A stretch of 64,000 nucleotides of DNA, taken from Glaciihabitans sp. Its GTDB lineage: Bacteria > Actinomycetota > Actinomycetes > Actinomycetales > Microbacteriaceae. Location of the stretch: the NCBI GenBank assembly GCA_025463785.1, contig JAODBD010000010.1, positions 1 to 64,000 on the forward strand. The letters run 5' to 3'. Made by a program: the position numbers and the translations under genes. The notes beneath the pieces were generated by a model that was not told the origin of the DNA, did no database searches, and worked only from the letters and a program-made list of their open reading frames with translations. This document shows, piece by piece, positions 31,177 to 40,484 of this stretch. Positions within the stretch are counted from its first letter, which is position 1. Every line of letters starts with the position of its first letter.

Positions 31177-31215
31177 CAACGCGAGACTGGCGAAGGGGCA
31201 ATGGAGAATGGGGCA

Positions 31216-31692
31216 ATGATGGACTTTCCCATCCCCACATCCTGGGATCGACCGGGCTTCGAGGGCGTCGGGTTCAAGGGCTTCGTCCCTCTCCTTGGGC
31301 TCGACAGAGACCTGCTCCCCACGCGCCGCGGTGTGTACTCAGTTTTCCGAGAATCCGCGTCGCGTCCGACATTCGTCGACACCAACGTAATCACGCGGCG
31401 AAAGGCGTACGACGTCGGCCGATTGAATCAGAAGTGGATCGACGGCCAATCGGTGGTGTATATCGGCATGGCCGAGCCCAAGGATGGCCTGTACGGGCGC
31501 CTCGGTGACTTCAGTAGACAGTCATCGAGTCACACCGGTGGTCGCGCGCTTTGGCAACTGGCTGGTGCGAGAGAACTGATCGTTGCGTGGGTCGAGACAC
31601 CTGAGCATGTCGCCGAGGTCGTGGAGAAGTCTTATCTTCGGGCGTTCAAAGAGGCAAACGGTCGATACCCGTTCGCGAACTGGCGTCTGTGA
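31216..31692 (+). CDS. GIY-YIG-like nuclease family protein
   Basis: 158 residues from ATG 31216, chosen because GGAG stands nine bases upstream; ATG 31201 is the alternative. The pattern resembles GIY-YIG folds: RRGVYSVFRES is the first strand (GIY position, here GVY) and SVVYIGMAEPKDGLYGRLGDFSR the second (YIG exact, followed by an Arg helix). A Glu occurs in VVEKSYLRAF, and PFANWR is at the end. It follows hsdR by about 40 bases and is probably in the same operon. Whether it cuts DNA or is an accessory protein is unknown. Confidence 0.6.
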   Translation: MMDFPIPTSWDRPGFEGVGFKGFVPLLGLDRDLLPTRRGVYSVFRESASRPTFVDTNVITRRKAYDVGRLNQKWIDGQSVVYIGMAEPKDGLYGRLGDFSRQSSSHTGGRALWQLAGARELIVAWVETPEHVAEVVEKSYLRAFKEANGRYPFANWRL

Positions 31693-31708
31693 ACGCGCGG
31701 GTGCGCCG

Positions 31709-32140
31709 ATGTCTGTTGATGGGTGGCGGTACTTGAAGAATCGTGAGGACCCAGAAATGACAGGTCGCGTGTTCGCGCGAAAGCTGCGATTCGCGCACTC
31801 GCACTACCCGATTTCGGACGCGTATGAGCGAGACTACCTACCGGGCAAACATTGGTGGAGCAGCCAACGCGAACATGTCACCGCATGGCTGGACGAGATC
31901 GACGGTCCCGGCGCGTATGACCGCGCGAGCCGTGGCCTCGCCGCTCGACACGCGTACATGCACTTTCAGTGCGCGCCCGGTCTGCTTTGGATCGCGGAAG
32001 CGCTCGGCGAAGATACATCGATCGTTCAGTTCGCGTCCGATTCCGCCGCAGGAATCGGGCGCGGAGGAACACAGTGTGCAGCGATTCGTCGTGTCATTCC
32101 TTGGGAGCGCATCGAGATACTGGTCTCCCAAATTCGGTGA
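31709..32140 (+). CDS. Hypothetical protein downstream of the type I system
   Basis: 143 residues from ATG 31709; an in-frame opening to 31583 overlaps the GIY-YIG gene in another frame and is not used. It contains HSHYPISDAYERDYLPGKHWW and ARHAYMHFQCAPGLLWIAEALG, which look like conserved structural segments but match no family I can name. It starts 17 bases after the GIY-YIG-like gene and is likely co-expressed with it. Confidence 0.6.
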   Translation: MSVDGWRYLKNREDPEMTGRVFARKLRFAHSHYPISDAYERDYLPGKHWWSSQREHVTAWLDEIDGPGAYDRASRGLAARHAYMHFQCAPGLLWIAEALGEDTSIVQFASDSAAGIGRGGTQCAAIRRVIPWERIEILVSQIR

Positions 32141-32169
32141 GTTGTTCGTGTTTCGCCTCTGAAACCGGG

Positions 32170-32469
32170 TCATTCAAGGACGGCGACAGCTTGAATACGG
32201 GTCACTGGTGAGGTGACCCGTCTCGTCGCGGAGACGCCAGGTTTGTGCAGGTCGACCACAAGGACCATGGAGCGACCTACGGTGCATTCGCTGATCCCGA
32301 TCAGGTCAACCAGCTCGCGGTCGCGGTCCATGATCGTGGCAGCTGTGACTGGGTCGTCCCCGCGAATTGTGACAACTGCACGCAGGTCCAGATTGATCAG
32401 ATAGGTCGAGGTCCGTGTCGTGACTACGAACGTTCCGCTCACCGAGTCCGTCAAGGTCGTCCAGGCCAT
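32170..32469 (-). CDS. Small hypothetical protein, beta-rich
   Basis: 99 residues. The start TDSVSGTFVVTTRTSTYLINLDLRAV is a pattern found in many small actinobacterial proteins annotated as hypothetical (recalled). It alternates hydrophobic strands and is probably a small beta barrel. It is convergent with the 143-residue gene (29 bases apart) and divergent from the HTH gene. Confidence 0.6.
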   Translation of the reverse strand: MAWTTLTDSVSGTFVVTTRTSTYLINLDLRAVVTIRGDDPVTAATIMDRDRELVDLIGISECTVGRSMVLVVDLHKPGVSATRRVTSPVTRIQAVAVLE

Positions 32470-32689
32470 GCCCCTTCCTTCCAGCCATGCGAAACAGGTG
32501 TGCCGGTGATTGTCAGAGCTGTTCGGATTTCAACGGGGCGGAGTTCTGCCGTTTCAGCAAACGAACTCGATCGCAAACGAGATTGAGCGACGACGCTACC
32601 GTGTCGCATTCTCGGAACGCATCCCTTGGGCGGCTCGTTGTCGCTGAGTCGGCTGTTTCGGTTGGAGCGCCCTCGTTAGCGTCGGAGTC

Positions 32690-33370
32690 GTGACGCCAAA
32701 GACCACGGACCCAGCCCCGTCCGATGATGCGGACCAACCCGCCGCACCTGAGTTGGAGGCGCGAAAGACGGCTGACGGCTTCACGCTGATCGACCCACCT
32801 GGGATGGAGCGGTTCAGGATCTCTGGACAGCTATGGCATGGCACCGTCGATTTTGTGGCGGCGATCCCTGATTCGACCATTTGGCGATCAGTTCCCGGCA
32901 ACCCGGTACTTGCGGAACGTCTGCGCGCCAAGTTCCACAATCAGATCCTCCAGATCGCGCCCGATCTTCGGATCTACGAACGCGGCATCGGCGCGTTCCT
33001 AACGGTCGGGGATGTCACAGCTCAGCTGCAGGTCACAGAAGAACAACTCAAGAAACTGGTGCGCTCGGGTCGACTGCTCGCCATTCGCCACGGGGCAATG
33101 CCGCCAACCTATCCACAAATCCAGTTCGATTGGGACGGACGAGTCCTGCCCGGACTGCCACCAGTACTGAAGGTTCTCAAGAGCTCCATGAACGGGTGGG
33201 AGATCGCCCGTTGGTTGGCAACGCCAACCGAAAGCGGACAGTCGCCAGCGACACTCCTGTTCATCGGAGGCAGCGAGACCGTTATGAAACTCGCTCGCGA
33301 GATCGCAGACGAGACGCGAGTTGGTGGTGCGAACGAAACATCCGGCCGGCGGCCGGTTCGGCACCCTTAG
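32690..33370 (+). CDS. HTH protein with an MbcA/ParS-like C-terminus
   Basis: 226 residues from GTG. The centre (residues 100-130, FLTVGDVTAQLQVTEEQL) is a helix-turn-helix of the excisionase/MerR-like type. The end (MNGWEIARWLATPTESGQSP, then LLFIGGSETVMKLAREI) follows the order W-x2-x-WL-x2-P, GxSP and GG-x-V-x-LA seen in MbcA/ParS/Xre antitoxins that bind RES-type toxins. No RES gene is adjacent; the next gene encodes a PIN domain. It could be an antitoxin-like regulator. Confidence 0.55.
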   Translation: MTPKTTDPAPSDDADQPAAPELEARKTADGFTLIDPPGMERFRISGQLWHGTVDFVAAIPDSTIWRSVPGNPVLAERLRAKFHNQILQIAPDLRIYERGIGAFLTVGDVTAQLQVTEEQLKKLVRSGRLLAIRHGAMPPTYPQIQFDWDGRVLPGLPPVLKVLKSSMNGWEIARWLATPTESGQSPATLLFIGGSETVMKLAREIADETRVGGANETSGRRPVRHP

Positions 33371-33437
33371 ACCGGCGCTATCGGCGCGCTACTTCCTGAA
33401 TCGTCCACACTTTGGCGGGTGCTGAGAAGATGAGCGC

Positions 33438-34355
33438 ATGTTGAACCTGCGAAGTGGAATCAAGGTGGAGCGGACGATAGAAACGCTCGCCGCAGCGATC
33501 CAGTCGGCGCGAAACGTACTCGGTGCCGGCGGCAGCGGCGTTGAGCACTTCAATCGATACCTGTTGTGGGCCAGTGACCAGGAGCGGATGCTTGCGAGCA
33601 TTATGTCCCGTGAGGATCTGGACAGGCTGCTCATGACTCGCCGTTACTGGTCGATCCAATCGATGGACCCCATCAGTTACGGCCCTGCCCTTACCAGCTT
33701 CATTTCCCTCGAAGTCAACGCTCGGATCGAAGGCTTTGAGGAGGAAATTGTCCTCCTCCGGGCCTCTTACGACGTGTGGAACATTGAAATCCAACAGTCG
33801 TCATTTGGTGACCACCTGCATGCCGTAGTGATTGATACCAACGTCCTGATGAACTACAGAGATCACCTCGATCAAGTTGACTGGTCCGAACTCGCTGGAA
33901 CCGCTCGCACGCAGTCAATCGGAGTCGCGGTGCCCCAGGTGGTCGTTAGCGAACTCGACAACCTCAAGCATGTCAACGGAAAGATGATCGTGGACGGCGT
34001 TGCCCACGAAAAGCGCTGGCTTGCAACGCTCGCCCTCGGTTGGCTTGAATGGCAGTTTCCCGACACCTCATCTCGTACGCTTCTCCGTGCAGCAGCCATG
34101 ACACCCGCCGGACCAACCCCCGAGCTCTACGCGATACTCGTGGACGAACCCCTCAGCCACTCGAGGCTAGCGCGAGCAGATTCCGAAATCATCGCCCGTG
34201 CGCTCAACCTTCGCGGCGTCGCCAAGACGGTCACGATCGCAAGCTTCGACAGCAACCTGATTTTCACAGCGAAGCGGCTCGGATTGCACGCGGTCAAGAT
34301 GCCCGATTATCACGAGCCACCAACCGACGAAGCGATCGCAGAAGAAGCGACGTAA
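33438..34355 (+). CDS. PIN-domain protein
   Basis: 305 residues. Residues 1-125 are an unrecognised helical domain. The PIN fold starts at HAVVIDTNVLMNYRDHLD near 130. The acidic positions are D in IDTN, E in VVVSELDNLKH near 170, D/E in LARADSEIIARAL near 247 and D in IASFDSNLIFTAKRLGL near 270, so all four metal ligands are kept. PIN proteins are usually ribonucleases. It follows the HTH gene by 67 bases on the same strand, as in a toxin-antitoxin pair, but it is much longer than VapC. Confidence 0.7.
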   Translation: MLNLRSGIKVERTIETLAAAIQSARNVLGAGGSGVEHFNRYLLWASDQERMLASIMSREDLDRLLMTRRYWSIQSMDPISYGPALTSFISLEVNARIEGFEEEIVLLRASYDVWNIEIQQSSFGDHLHAVVIDTNVLMNYRDHLDQVDWSELAGTARTQSIGVAVPQVVVSELDNLKHVNGKMIVDGVAHEKRWLATLALGWLEWQFPDTSSRTLLRAAAMTPAGPTPELYAILVDEPLSHSRLARADSEIIARALNLRGVAKTVTIASFDSNLIFTAKRLGLHAVKMPDYHEPPTDEAIAEEAT

Positions 34356-34461
34356 CGATTCGATTGATTGTGCGGTCGACCGCCGACCCGGATATATGCG
34401 TGTTATCGGAGAGATGGCTGCTTGAACCAGATTGGCGGCATGAAACAAGAGACGGTTCACA

Positions 34462-35985
34462 GTGAAGAATGTCCAGCGGATCTGCTTTACTGTGCCCGCG
34501 GCCCAATTCCCGGCGGAGAGGAACTTCTCGTTGATTGACTTCGATCTAAGTCGACGCCCGGTTCGACCCTCAGAGTGGGATGCGCTAGCGACCGCAGTTC
34601 ATCAAAGCAAAACTCCCGCGGAGTCCTACTGGCTTGAGACGAAATCTCCCCTTGACTGGTCTACATCTCACGGGCTGGGACTGCTCGCTCGTGCCATCCT
34701 CTCGATGGCGAATCGAGACACAGCACTAGCCGAGGATTTTCTCGAAGGCTGCGGAGTTGTTATCGTCGGTCTCGGACCCGCAACCGGCGAGATCAGCGCC
34801 GTTGACGTTCTCGATCCCACCGACCTCGAGAACAAGCTCAACACCTACCTCGGTAAGGACGGTCCGCGCTGGAATCCGCATTGGATCACGGTCGAGAACA
34901 TCCAACTGCTTGCTGTCGAGGTTGATGCTCCGCGCCGGGGCGATCCGGGGTACACGCTCCGCACGAAGTTCGATGACTATCGCGCCAGTCAAGTCTTCGT
35001 TCGAGTGGGATCTAAGACCGAAGTGGCGACTCAATCCGACACGGAGCGTCTAGCCCGCCGCCTGACCGCGCTTGAGACGAAAGAGTCGCTCGACGTTGAG
35101 GTCGGCGTAACTATCGACGAACCGCTCAGCCGGATCTATCGAGAAGAGAGCGACGTCGAGGCATATTACGCTCGCGAGGAACGGGACCTGCTCGCCTCTC
35201 TACCTGTCGAGAAGAAGCCTGTCGTTCTAAAGGATTTCAATGAGGTTAGTGGGGCTAAAGCAGGTGCCATGGCCGCGCTGACCGCTAATGAGGCGGCGAA
35301 AGCCCAGTCGATCGTGAGCGCATTCGCAAAGATCGACCTCTCCGGCATCATCAACCAACGCAACGAAACGCGGACGGAAGATATGTATCGCGCCGAGGTC
35401 GCGGTGTACGTCGCAGAGATGCGGCAGGCGATGTCTGCGGCTCTATTCAAGGTTGCGATTAATGTCGTCCCCCTCCCAACGTTCTGGCTGTCGAACCTGA
35501 CCGAACGCAATTTCAAGTCCGTGGCTGTTACGATCCGCGTCGATGGCAAAGCCCAAGCGCAAAACGCAGCGACTGACCGCGACATCTACATCCCCAATTC
35601 AATGCCCAAACGACCTCGCAAGTTCGGCCCGCATACGGTCGATCCTTTGCCGTTTCACGGGCTGTCGAACATGTACCTTCAGCCAGCGCTGCCGTATATG
35701 CCGAACCTCAACCGGGGACGTCGCGATATTCGAAATGGCGGGAGTTTTGAGGTCGACCTCGACACGGTTGACCTTCGCCCAGGCGAGCAAAAAGTGGCGA
35801 TTGAGTCCGATCTAGCGATTCTCATCCCAAAAGATAGAGTCGACCCGGTCCTAGTCCATTGGCGCGCTACAGCGTCCAACGTCGATGCCGTCGCGCAGGG
35901 CGAATTCGAACTGCGTTTCGACGGCAATCCAATCGACACCTTCGCGGTGGGTATGACGCCGACGAGGGATAAGAAGCGGGAATAG
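34462..35985 (+). CDS. AlbA_2-domain-like protein, 507 residues
   Basis: GTG start. Residues 40-190 resemble the Schlafen AlbA_2 domain: SYWLETKSPLDWS gives the E/K pair, LARAILSMANRD the helix with the AN motif, and GCGVVIVGLGP the GG-type strand. PRRGDPGYTLR ends the domain. Residues 200-300 are helical with many charged residues. Residues 330-500 are beta-rich and contain no recognised motif (FWLSNLTERNFKSVAVTIRV). AlbA_2 proteins often act in defence or as nucleic-acid-binding regulators. The C-terminal half has no counterpart I recognise. Confidence 0.5.
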   Translation: MKNVQRICFTVPAAQFPAERNFSLIDFDLSRRPVRPSEWDALATAVHQSKTPAESYWLETKSPLDWSTSHGLGLLARAILSMANRDTALAEDFLEGCGVVIVGLGPATGEISAVDVLDPTDLENKLNTYLGKDGPRWNPHWITVENIQLLAVEVDAPRRGDPGYTLRTKFDDYRASQVFVRVGSKTEVATQSDTERLARRLTALETKESLDVEVGVTIDEPLSRIYREESDVEAYYAREERDLLASLPVEKKPVVLKDFNEVSGAKAGAMAALTANEAAKAQSIVSAFAKIDLSGIINQRNETRTEDMYRAEVAVYVAEMRQAMSAALFKVAINVVPLPTFWLSNLTERNFKSVAVTIRVDGKAQAQNAATDRDIYIPNSMPKRPRKFGPHTVDPLPFHGLSNMYLQPALPYMPNLNRGRRDIRNGGSFEVDLDTVDLRPGEQKVAIESDLAILIPKDRVDPVLVHWRATASNVDAVAQGEFELRFDGNPIDTFAVGMTPTRDKKRE

Positions 35986-36431
35986 GCGATCGCCGCCGCG
36001 CGCTCGGATCGTCAACTTGCACTGCGTCAAACGCCCCCGCGTACGCACACGCTTGACAGACGGTCGAGCCAGTAGACGCGTGCCGAGCGGGTGAATCCCT
36101 CCGTGAGCCTGGTGAGCGGATCGTTGACACCGATTTCAAGCGACTGCTGTCCAGCCTGCGTACATCGCCTCGGTCCTTGACGCCGTCGAGGCCTTGAAGA
36201 CCTTCACATCGGGCGAGCGCGCCGTGAAAACGGTTTGTTGCGCGTTCGGTATTCGTCCGTCTAGCGGACATATGGGGTGTTATCCGCGGATTGCCGCGTC
36301 CGGCGTGCCGCTATCGAATCCGCGCGCAACTAAGTCGACGGCCGCCGCTTCCACGTAAGCAAAGTCCAGCAGGCGTAGGCACATCTCGCGCGAAGTCAGC
36401 TTCGCTTGCAGCCCGGCGAAATCGACTCCCC
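35986..36431. other. Gap with a possible small coding remnant
   Basis: No complete gene is seen. On the minus strand, 36280-36429 reads as plausible protein (LTSREMCLRLLDFAYVEAAA, then DLVARGFDSGTPDAAI) directly after the WYL-like gene, but it has no proper start; ATG 36384 would give 34 residues. It may be a remnant or a tiny gene. Confidence 0.3.
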
Positions 36432-36722
36432 CTACGCTTCCGCCTCGATTACTGCAAACGCAGAGTCGCCGCGCGTGTAGCCGTCTAGCTCGAACGACTC
36501 GAAGACTGTCCCCGTCGTCTTGAGGTCCACCATTTTCGCAACGGTATAGAGCTCCCAGCATGGGACCGTATTCCGTCGGCTCGTTCCGCCGACCTGACAT
36601 CCACGCAACGTCACATTTCCAGGTCCTGTTCGGCCATACGTCGCGGGCTGAACAGTTCGCGGGAATCCGTCATACGTGAACGAGATGACTTCTCGATTCA
36701 TGATCGCTAGTGCAAGGTCCAT
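36432..36722 (-). CDS. Small WYL-domain-like protein
   Basis: 96 residues. The sequence has the order of stand-alone WYL-like proteins: REVISFTYDGFPRTVQPATYG, a glycine-rich turn, LRGCQVGGTSRRNTVPCWELY, and GYTRGDSAFAVIEAEA at the end. WYL domains bind ligands or nucleic-acid ends and regulate many defence loci. It is divergent from the OLD-type gene (about 120 bases apart) and could control it; that is inference. Confidence 0.65.
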   Translation of the reverse strand: MDLALAIMNREVISFTYDGFPRTVQPATYGRTGPGNVTLRGCQVGGTSRRNTVPCWELYTVAKMVDLKTTGTVFESFELDGYTRGDSAFAVIEAEA

Positions 36723-36843
36723 GGGGGGTTCCCTTCTCTCCGGTCGTCACCGACTGGGATTTGTTGGACAAAGTGTGAACGCGTTCATCAGTATTCCTCA
36801 ATCTGAGATACTACGGACATCATGCGCGACCGAGGGAGAACCG

Positions 36844-38850
36844 ATGAGAATCAGCCAAGTTGTCGTCGAAAACTATCGCAGCCTAAAGCGGGTTGAGATT
36901 GCCGTCGATAAGTACACCGCTTTTGTGGGCGCAAATGGGGCAGGTAAATCTTCAGTTCTCTATGCGCTCCAGTGGTTCTACGACGGAGGAGCGCTTGAAG
37001 CAGACGATGTTTGCGCGTACAGCCCGCCAACCGACGATCAAACCGTCGACGAATCCGCCGAAGCAGTGGCTGCGCGAACAGTATCCGTTACGGTGACGTT
37101 TTCCGACCTCACCGCGCCCGACCGTAGTCGCCTCCGTGAATATGGTCGAGGCCAGACCGCAACTTTCAAGAAGTCTTGGACGATTGGTGATGCGAAGCCC
37201 AAAGTCGTTGGTAACGCCCTTCAGGGGCCCGGTTTCGCCGACATCCGCGCGATGAGGCTCGTCGGCGATTTCAGACCTGCTTATGCAACGTTACGTGCGA
37301 ACACTTCGGGTCTTCCCGACCTTGGCGCGAGCCCGTCGAAGGACGGCGTGGTGAACGCCCTCAGTACGTGGGAGTCGGAGCCCGCAAATATCTCGCACTT
37401 GGTCGAGGTCGACGCGAGCGACGCCAATCACATGTTCGGGATAGACGGCCCGAACGTCATTCTAAAATGCACTCGCCTCGTACTGATCCCTGCTTCGGCC
37501 GAGATTTCGAACGAGGTTGGCTCGTCTGGGAAGGGTTCAGCGCTGAACGACCTGATTGGTGCGTTCATGTCAAACGCCGGTGCAACCGCGCGGGCAGCGT
37601 GGCAATCTCGATATGCCTCGGAACTTGCTGAACTGAATGCGTCGGTCAAACAAAGCATCGAAGACTCCACGAGCTTGCAAGCGAGTCGAATAAATTCGAA
37701 GCTTCTCGAACTCGTGCCCAACGCGGCGGTGACCTTCGTCCCGGACCTACCTGATTGGAGTCCGAAGGGCGAGGCGTCGGTGACGACAGACGTGACTATC
37801 GATGGTGCGACCAACGATGTTTCAAAACAAGGGCACGGCATCCAGCGCGCAATCATGATTGCGATGTTTCAGTCCCTGGTACCTGACGAAACTCTGATCA
37901 CCGCCGGTCACAACGTTGGCGCAAACGAGACAGCTGACGAGGCGAAGGTCAGGCTGCAAGATGAACTGTCGAACCTGCCAGCTCTTGTTGTGTGCATCGA
38001 GGAGCCGGAGATATATCAACATCCTGTAAGGGCGCGAGCGTTTGCTCGCGTCCTTGGGGTTCTTGCTTCTCAAGCGGGCGCACAGGTCGTCCTTGCGACA
38101 CACAGTCCTTATTTCGTGAGACCGGACCAGTTCTCCTCCTTGAGACGTTTCTGCTTGGTTGCTGGAGAGACCAAGGTGTGCTCGACGTCCCTATTGAACG
38201 TCGCGACCGCTGCCAATGAGCAGGAGGTGAAGGTGCAGAAAATCGTGGAGAAGCGCTTGCCGACGGCCTTTTCGGAAGGCTTTTTTGCCGATGCAGTCGT
38301 ACTGGTCGAGGGCGAGACCGACAAGGCGGTCCTCGAGGCTTTCGGGGATTTGATCGGTCTGCCTTTGGACTCAATCGGCGTGTGCGTACTGGAGGTCTCG
38401 TCGAAGGAATCGCTAAAAATCCCGTTCCACATCTTTCGGGAACTCGAAATTCCTACATACGTCATCGCGGACGGTGATGCTCTTGGCGCGGCGCGTAAAC
38501 ATCCCAGTGACGCGACAAAAGAGGCATCAGTGCACGCCAGTCACGAAAGATCAACCGACCGAGTCGTGTCTTGGCTGCCCGCTTCTACTGCGATCCAAGG
38601 CTCGGCGCCCCACGTTTTTGGAAGCCCGACAACGGTCGCTGCCGATTACACGCTTTGGAACGACGACGTCGAAGAGGAACTGGCAGTGTGGCCATCATTC
38701 GTCGTCGCGCTAGGGAACAACGGCGGCAAGCTTCGCGAGAAGGACCTCCTTGCGTATCGAAGCTCCGTACTGGAAGCCGATGTCGCCGACATTCCGAACA
38801 CCTTGATGGTCGCGTTCAATGCGATCCGAGCGTTTCGATTGAACGCCTGA
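36844..38850 (+). CDS. OLD-family ATP-dependent endonuclease
   Basis: 668 residues from ATG 36844; the frame is open further left, but MRISQVVVENYRSLKRVEI is the normal beginning of these ATPases. Walker A is GANGAGKSSVLYALQWF (residues 29-45), with an ABC-like signature KQGHGIQRAIMIAMF, Walker B VVCIEEPEIYQHP near 382, and VVLATHSPYFVRP. A TOPRIM domain follows, with VVLVEGETDKAVLEAFGD near 486 and VIADGDALGAARKH. OLD proteins cut DNA and protect against phages. No UvrD-like helicase follows, so this is not a Gabija pair but a stand-alone (class 1-like) OLD nuclease. Confidence 0.88.
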   Translation: MRISQVVVENYRSLKRVEIAVDKYTAFVGANGAGKSSVLYALQWFYDGGALEADDVCAYSPPTDDQTVDESAEAVAARTVSVTVTFSDLTAPDRSRLREYGRGQTATFKKSWTIGDAKPKVVGNALQGPGFADIRAMRLVGDFRPAYATLRANTSGLPDLGASPSKDGVVNALSTWESEPANISHLVEVDASDANHMFGIDGPNVILKCTRLVLIPASAEISNEVGSSGKGSALNDLIGAFMSNAGATARAAWQSRYASELAELNASVKQSIEDSTSLQASRINSKLLELVPNAAVTFVPDLPDWSPKGEASVTTDVTIDGATNDVSKQGHGIQRAIMIAMFQSLVPDETLITAGHNVGANETADEAKVRLQDELSNLPALVVCIEEPEIYQHPVRARAFARVLGVLASQAGAQVVLATHSPYFVRPDQFSSLRRFCLVAGETKVCSTSLLNVATAANEQEVKVQKIVEKRLPTAFSEGFFADAVVLVEGETDKAVLEAFGDLIGLPLDSIGVCVLEVSSKESLKIPFHIFRELEIPTYVIADGDALGAARKHPSDATKEASVHASHERSTDRVVSWLPASTAIQGSAPHVFGSPTTVAADYTLWNDDVEEELAVWPSFVVALGNNGGKLREKDLLAYRSSVLEADVADIPNTLMVAFNAIRAFRLNA

Positions 38851-38932
38851 ATCGAGCTTCCGAGCTCGAGTAGCGATCTCGGCTCACCGATTCCGCGCGG
38901 TCCGTCGGTGACCCGCCTTCGCCTTTCGAACC

Positions 38933-40279
38933 TCAGTTGCTGGTTGTTACCTCTTCTGCCGCTTCGATCTCTGCAAATTTCGCGGCCATCGTTGGATTAC
39001 CTCGGGTCAGCGATTTGATCGTCAGCCCATCGGCCTTCTCATTTGCCAGCCGAAGGTTGTTCGAGGACTTCATCAGGTTCTCCTTCGTTTTCTCCAAGTC
39101 CTTGATTGCCTCGTCGATTCGTTTGATCGCCTCCTGGAACTGATCCGAAGCAAGGTTGTAGTTACGCGAGAACCCCTCTTTGAAGGTCCGAAGTTTGCCC
39201 TCGAACGCCGTAATGTCGACATTCTGCTCTTGCACGCGAGCGAGCTCTGACTTCACCTTAACTGTGCTCAGGGCGGCATTGCGAAGCAGAGTGATGATGG
39301 GAATGAAGAACTGGGGCCGCACGACGTACATTTTCGGGAAGCGGTAAGAAACGTCGACGATGCCGCCGTTGTACAGCTCGCTATCCGGCTCGAGCAGCGA
39401 AACAAGGATCGCGTATTCGCATCCTTTCTCAGTTCGGTCTTTATCGAGCTCTTTGAGGAAGTCTTCGTTCTTCTTCTTCGTTGCCGTTGCGTCGCTCTCG
39501 TTCTTCATTTCGAACATGATCGACATGACTTCCACGCCAGGGGCGCTCTCTTCGCGGAAGATGTAGTCGCCCTTACTGCCCGAGCTCGCGTCGTTATCCT
39601 TCTCAAAGTACGCACTTGGAAACGCTGCTGAGCGAAGTCGGTTGAACTCGATTTCGCAGTGCTGCTCTAGCGTCTCGCCGACCATCTTGGTCGAAAGGCG
39701 AGCCTTGAAGTCTTTGTAGGACTCAATGGTCTCGTTGAGCAACTTGATCTCCGCGCTGTGCTGTTCCTTCAGTGTTGACTGGAGCAGCTTTTGCTCTGTT
39801 TCGACTGATTGCAGGCTCCGGGCTAGATCGTCACGCTCTTTCTCCACCGCTCCCAGCGCTTCATTCACAGCCAGTTGCTTCACGATCTCAGTGGATTTGA
39901 GCTCGGCCTTCAGCAGTTCTATGGCTGCCTCGCTTTGCGATGCGTTCTTTTGCAGCTCGTTCTTGATGGCGTCGCGTTCTTTCTCGACCGAGGCCCGCGC
40001 ATCCTTGATGGCCAATTGCTGCGATATTTCGGTCGACTTGAGCTCGGCTTTGAGACGTTCGATCTCGGCTTCCCGTTTTGCCGCATCCTTCTCGAGTGCA
40101 TTCGCCAGTTTCGATTCAGCTAGTTCGATCGCAGTGTGCTTCTCTCGCTCAGCGAGCTCGAGTTGAGCGTGAAGAGCGCTATCGAATTCCCGATCGCGCA
40201 CCTGTTTCAGGATGTCGGCGTACCCGGCCTCATCGATCGTGAAGGCCTTGTTGCAATGCGGACAAATGATCTCGTGCAC
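38933..40279 (-). CDS. DUF2130-family coiled-coil protein
   Basis: 448 residues from GTG 40279, with AAAGGG upstream. It begins with a zinc-type CPHC (residues 6-9). Residues 25-190 are coiled coil and contain an internal duplication ([20 protein letters not shown] and [20 protein letters not shown]). The C-terminal DUF2130 domain has a nuclease-like layout ([24 protein letters not shown], then [23 protein letters not shown]), with the E-x-K pair typical of RmuC-like/PD-(D/E)XK relatives. The DNA is visibly less GC-rich than the core region. It is convergent with the OLD gene and divergent from the next module. Confidence 0.85.
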   Translation of the reverse strand: MHEIICPHCNKAFTIDEAGYADILKQVRDREFDSALHAQLELAEREKHTAIELAESKLANALEKDAAKREAEIERLKAELKSTEISQQLAIKDARASVEKERDAIKNELQKNASQSEAAIELLKAELKSTEIVKQLAVNEALGAVEKERDDLARSLQSVETEQKLLQSTLKEQHSAEIKLLNETIESYKDFKARLSTKMVGETLEQHCEIEFNRLRSAAFPSAYFEKDNDASSGSKGDYIFREESAPGVEVMSIMFEMKNESDATATKKKNEDFLKELDKDRTEKGCEYAILVSLLEPDSELYNGGIVDVSYRFPKMYVVRPQFFIPIITLLRNAALSTVKVKSELARVQEQNVDITAFEGKLRTFKEGFSRNYNLASDQFQEAIKRIDEAIKDLEKTKENLMKSSNNLRLANEKADGLTIKSLTRGNPTMAAKFAEIEAAEEVTTSN

Positions 40280-40484
40280 TGAAACGCCCTTTCGTGTGAC
40301 CCCTCGATTGGTTTCTGGAGAAAAAGACCAAGCCAAGTATCTCGCGCAGTTGATTTCGACTCAGGCTTTTCTGCGCGTCGCTAGCCAATTACAGCAGCCA
40401 GGTCTCCCGCGGCGTGTCATTCATCCGCAAAAAGGCACGGGCTTATCTTGTGAACCACACGGTGCGCAGATGGGGAGGCTTGCG

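Noticed and set aside
36280-36600. 106-codon minus-strand frame overlapping the WYL-like gene
   Set aside because: Its first half lies over the WYL-like gene in another frame; only the last third looks protein-like and it lacks a start.
36844-38850. Gabija system
   Set aside because: The OLD-type protein has no GajB-like UvrD helicase next to it; the next gene is a convergent DUF2130 gene.
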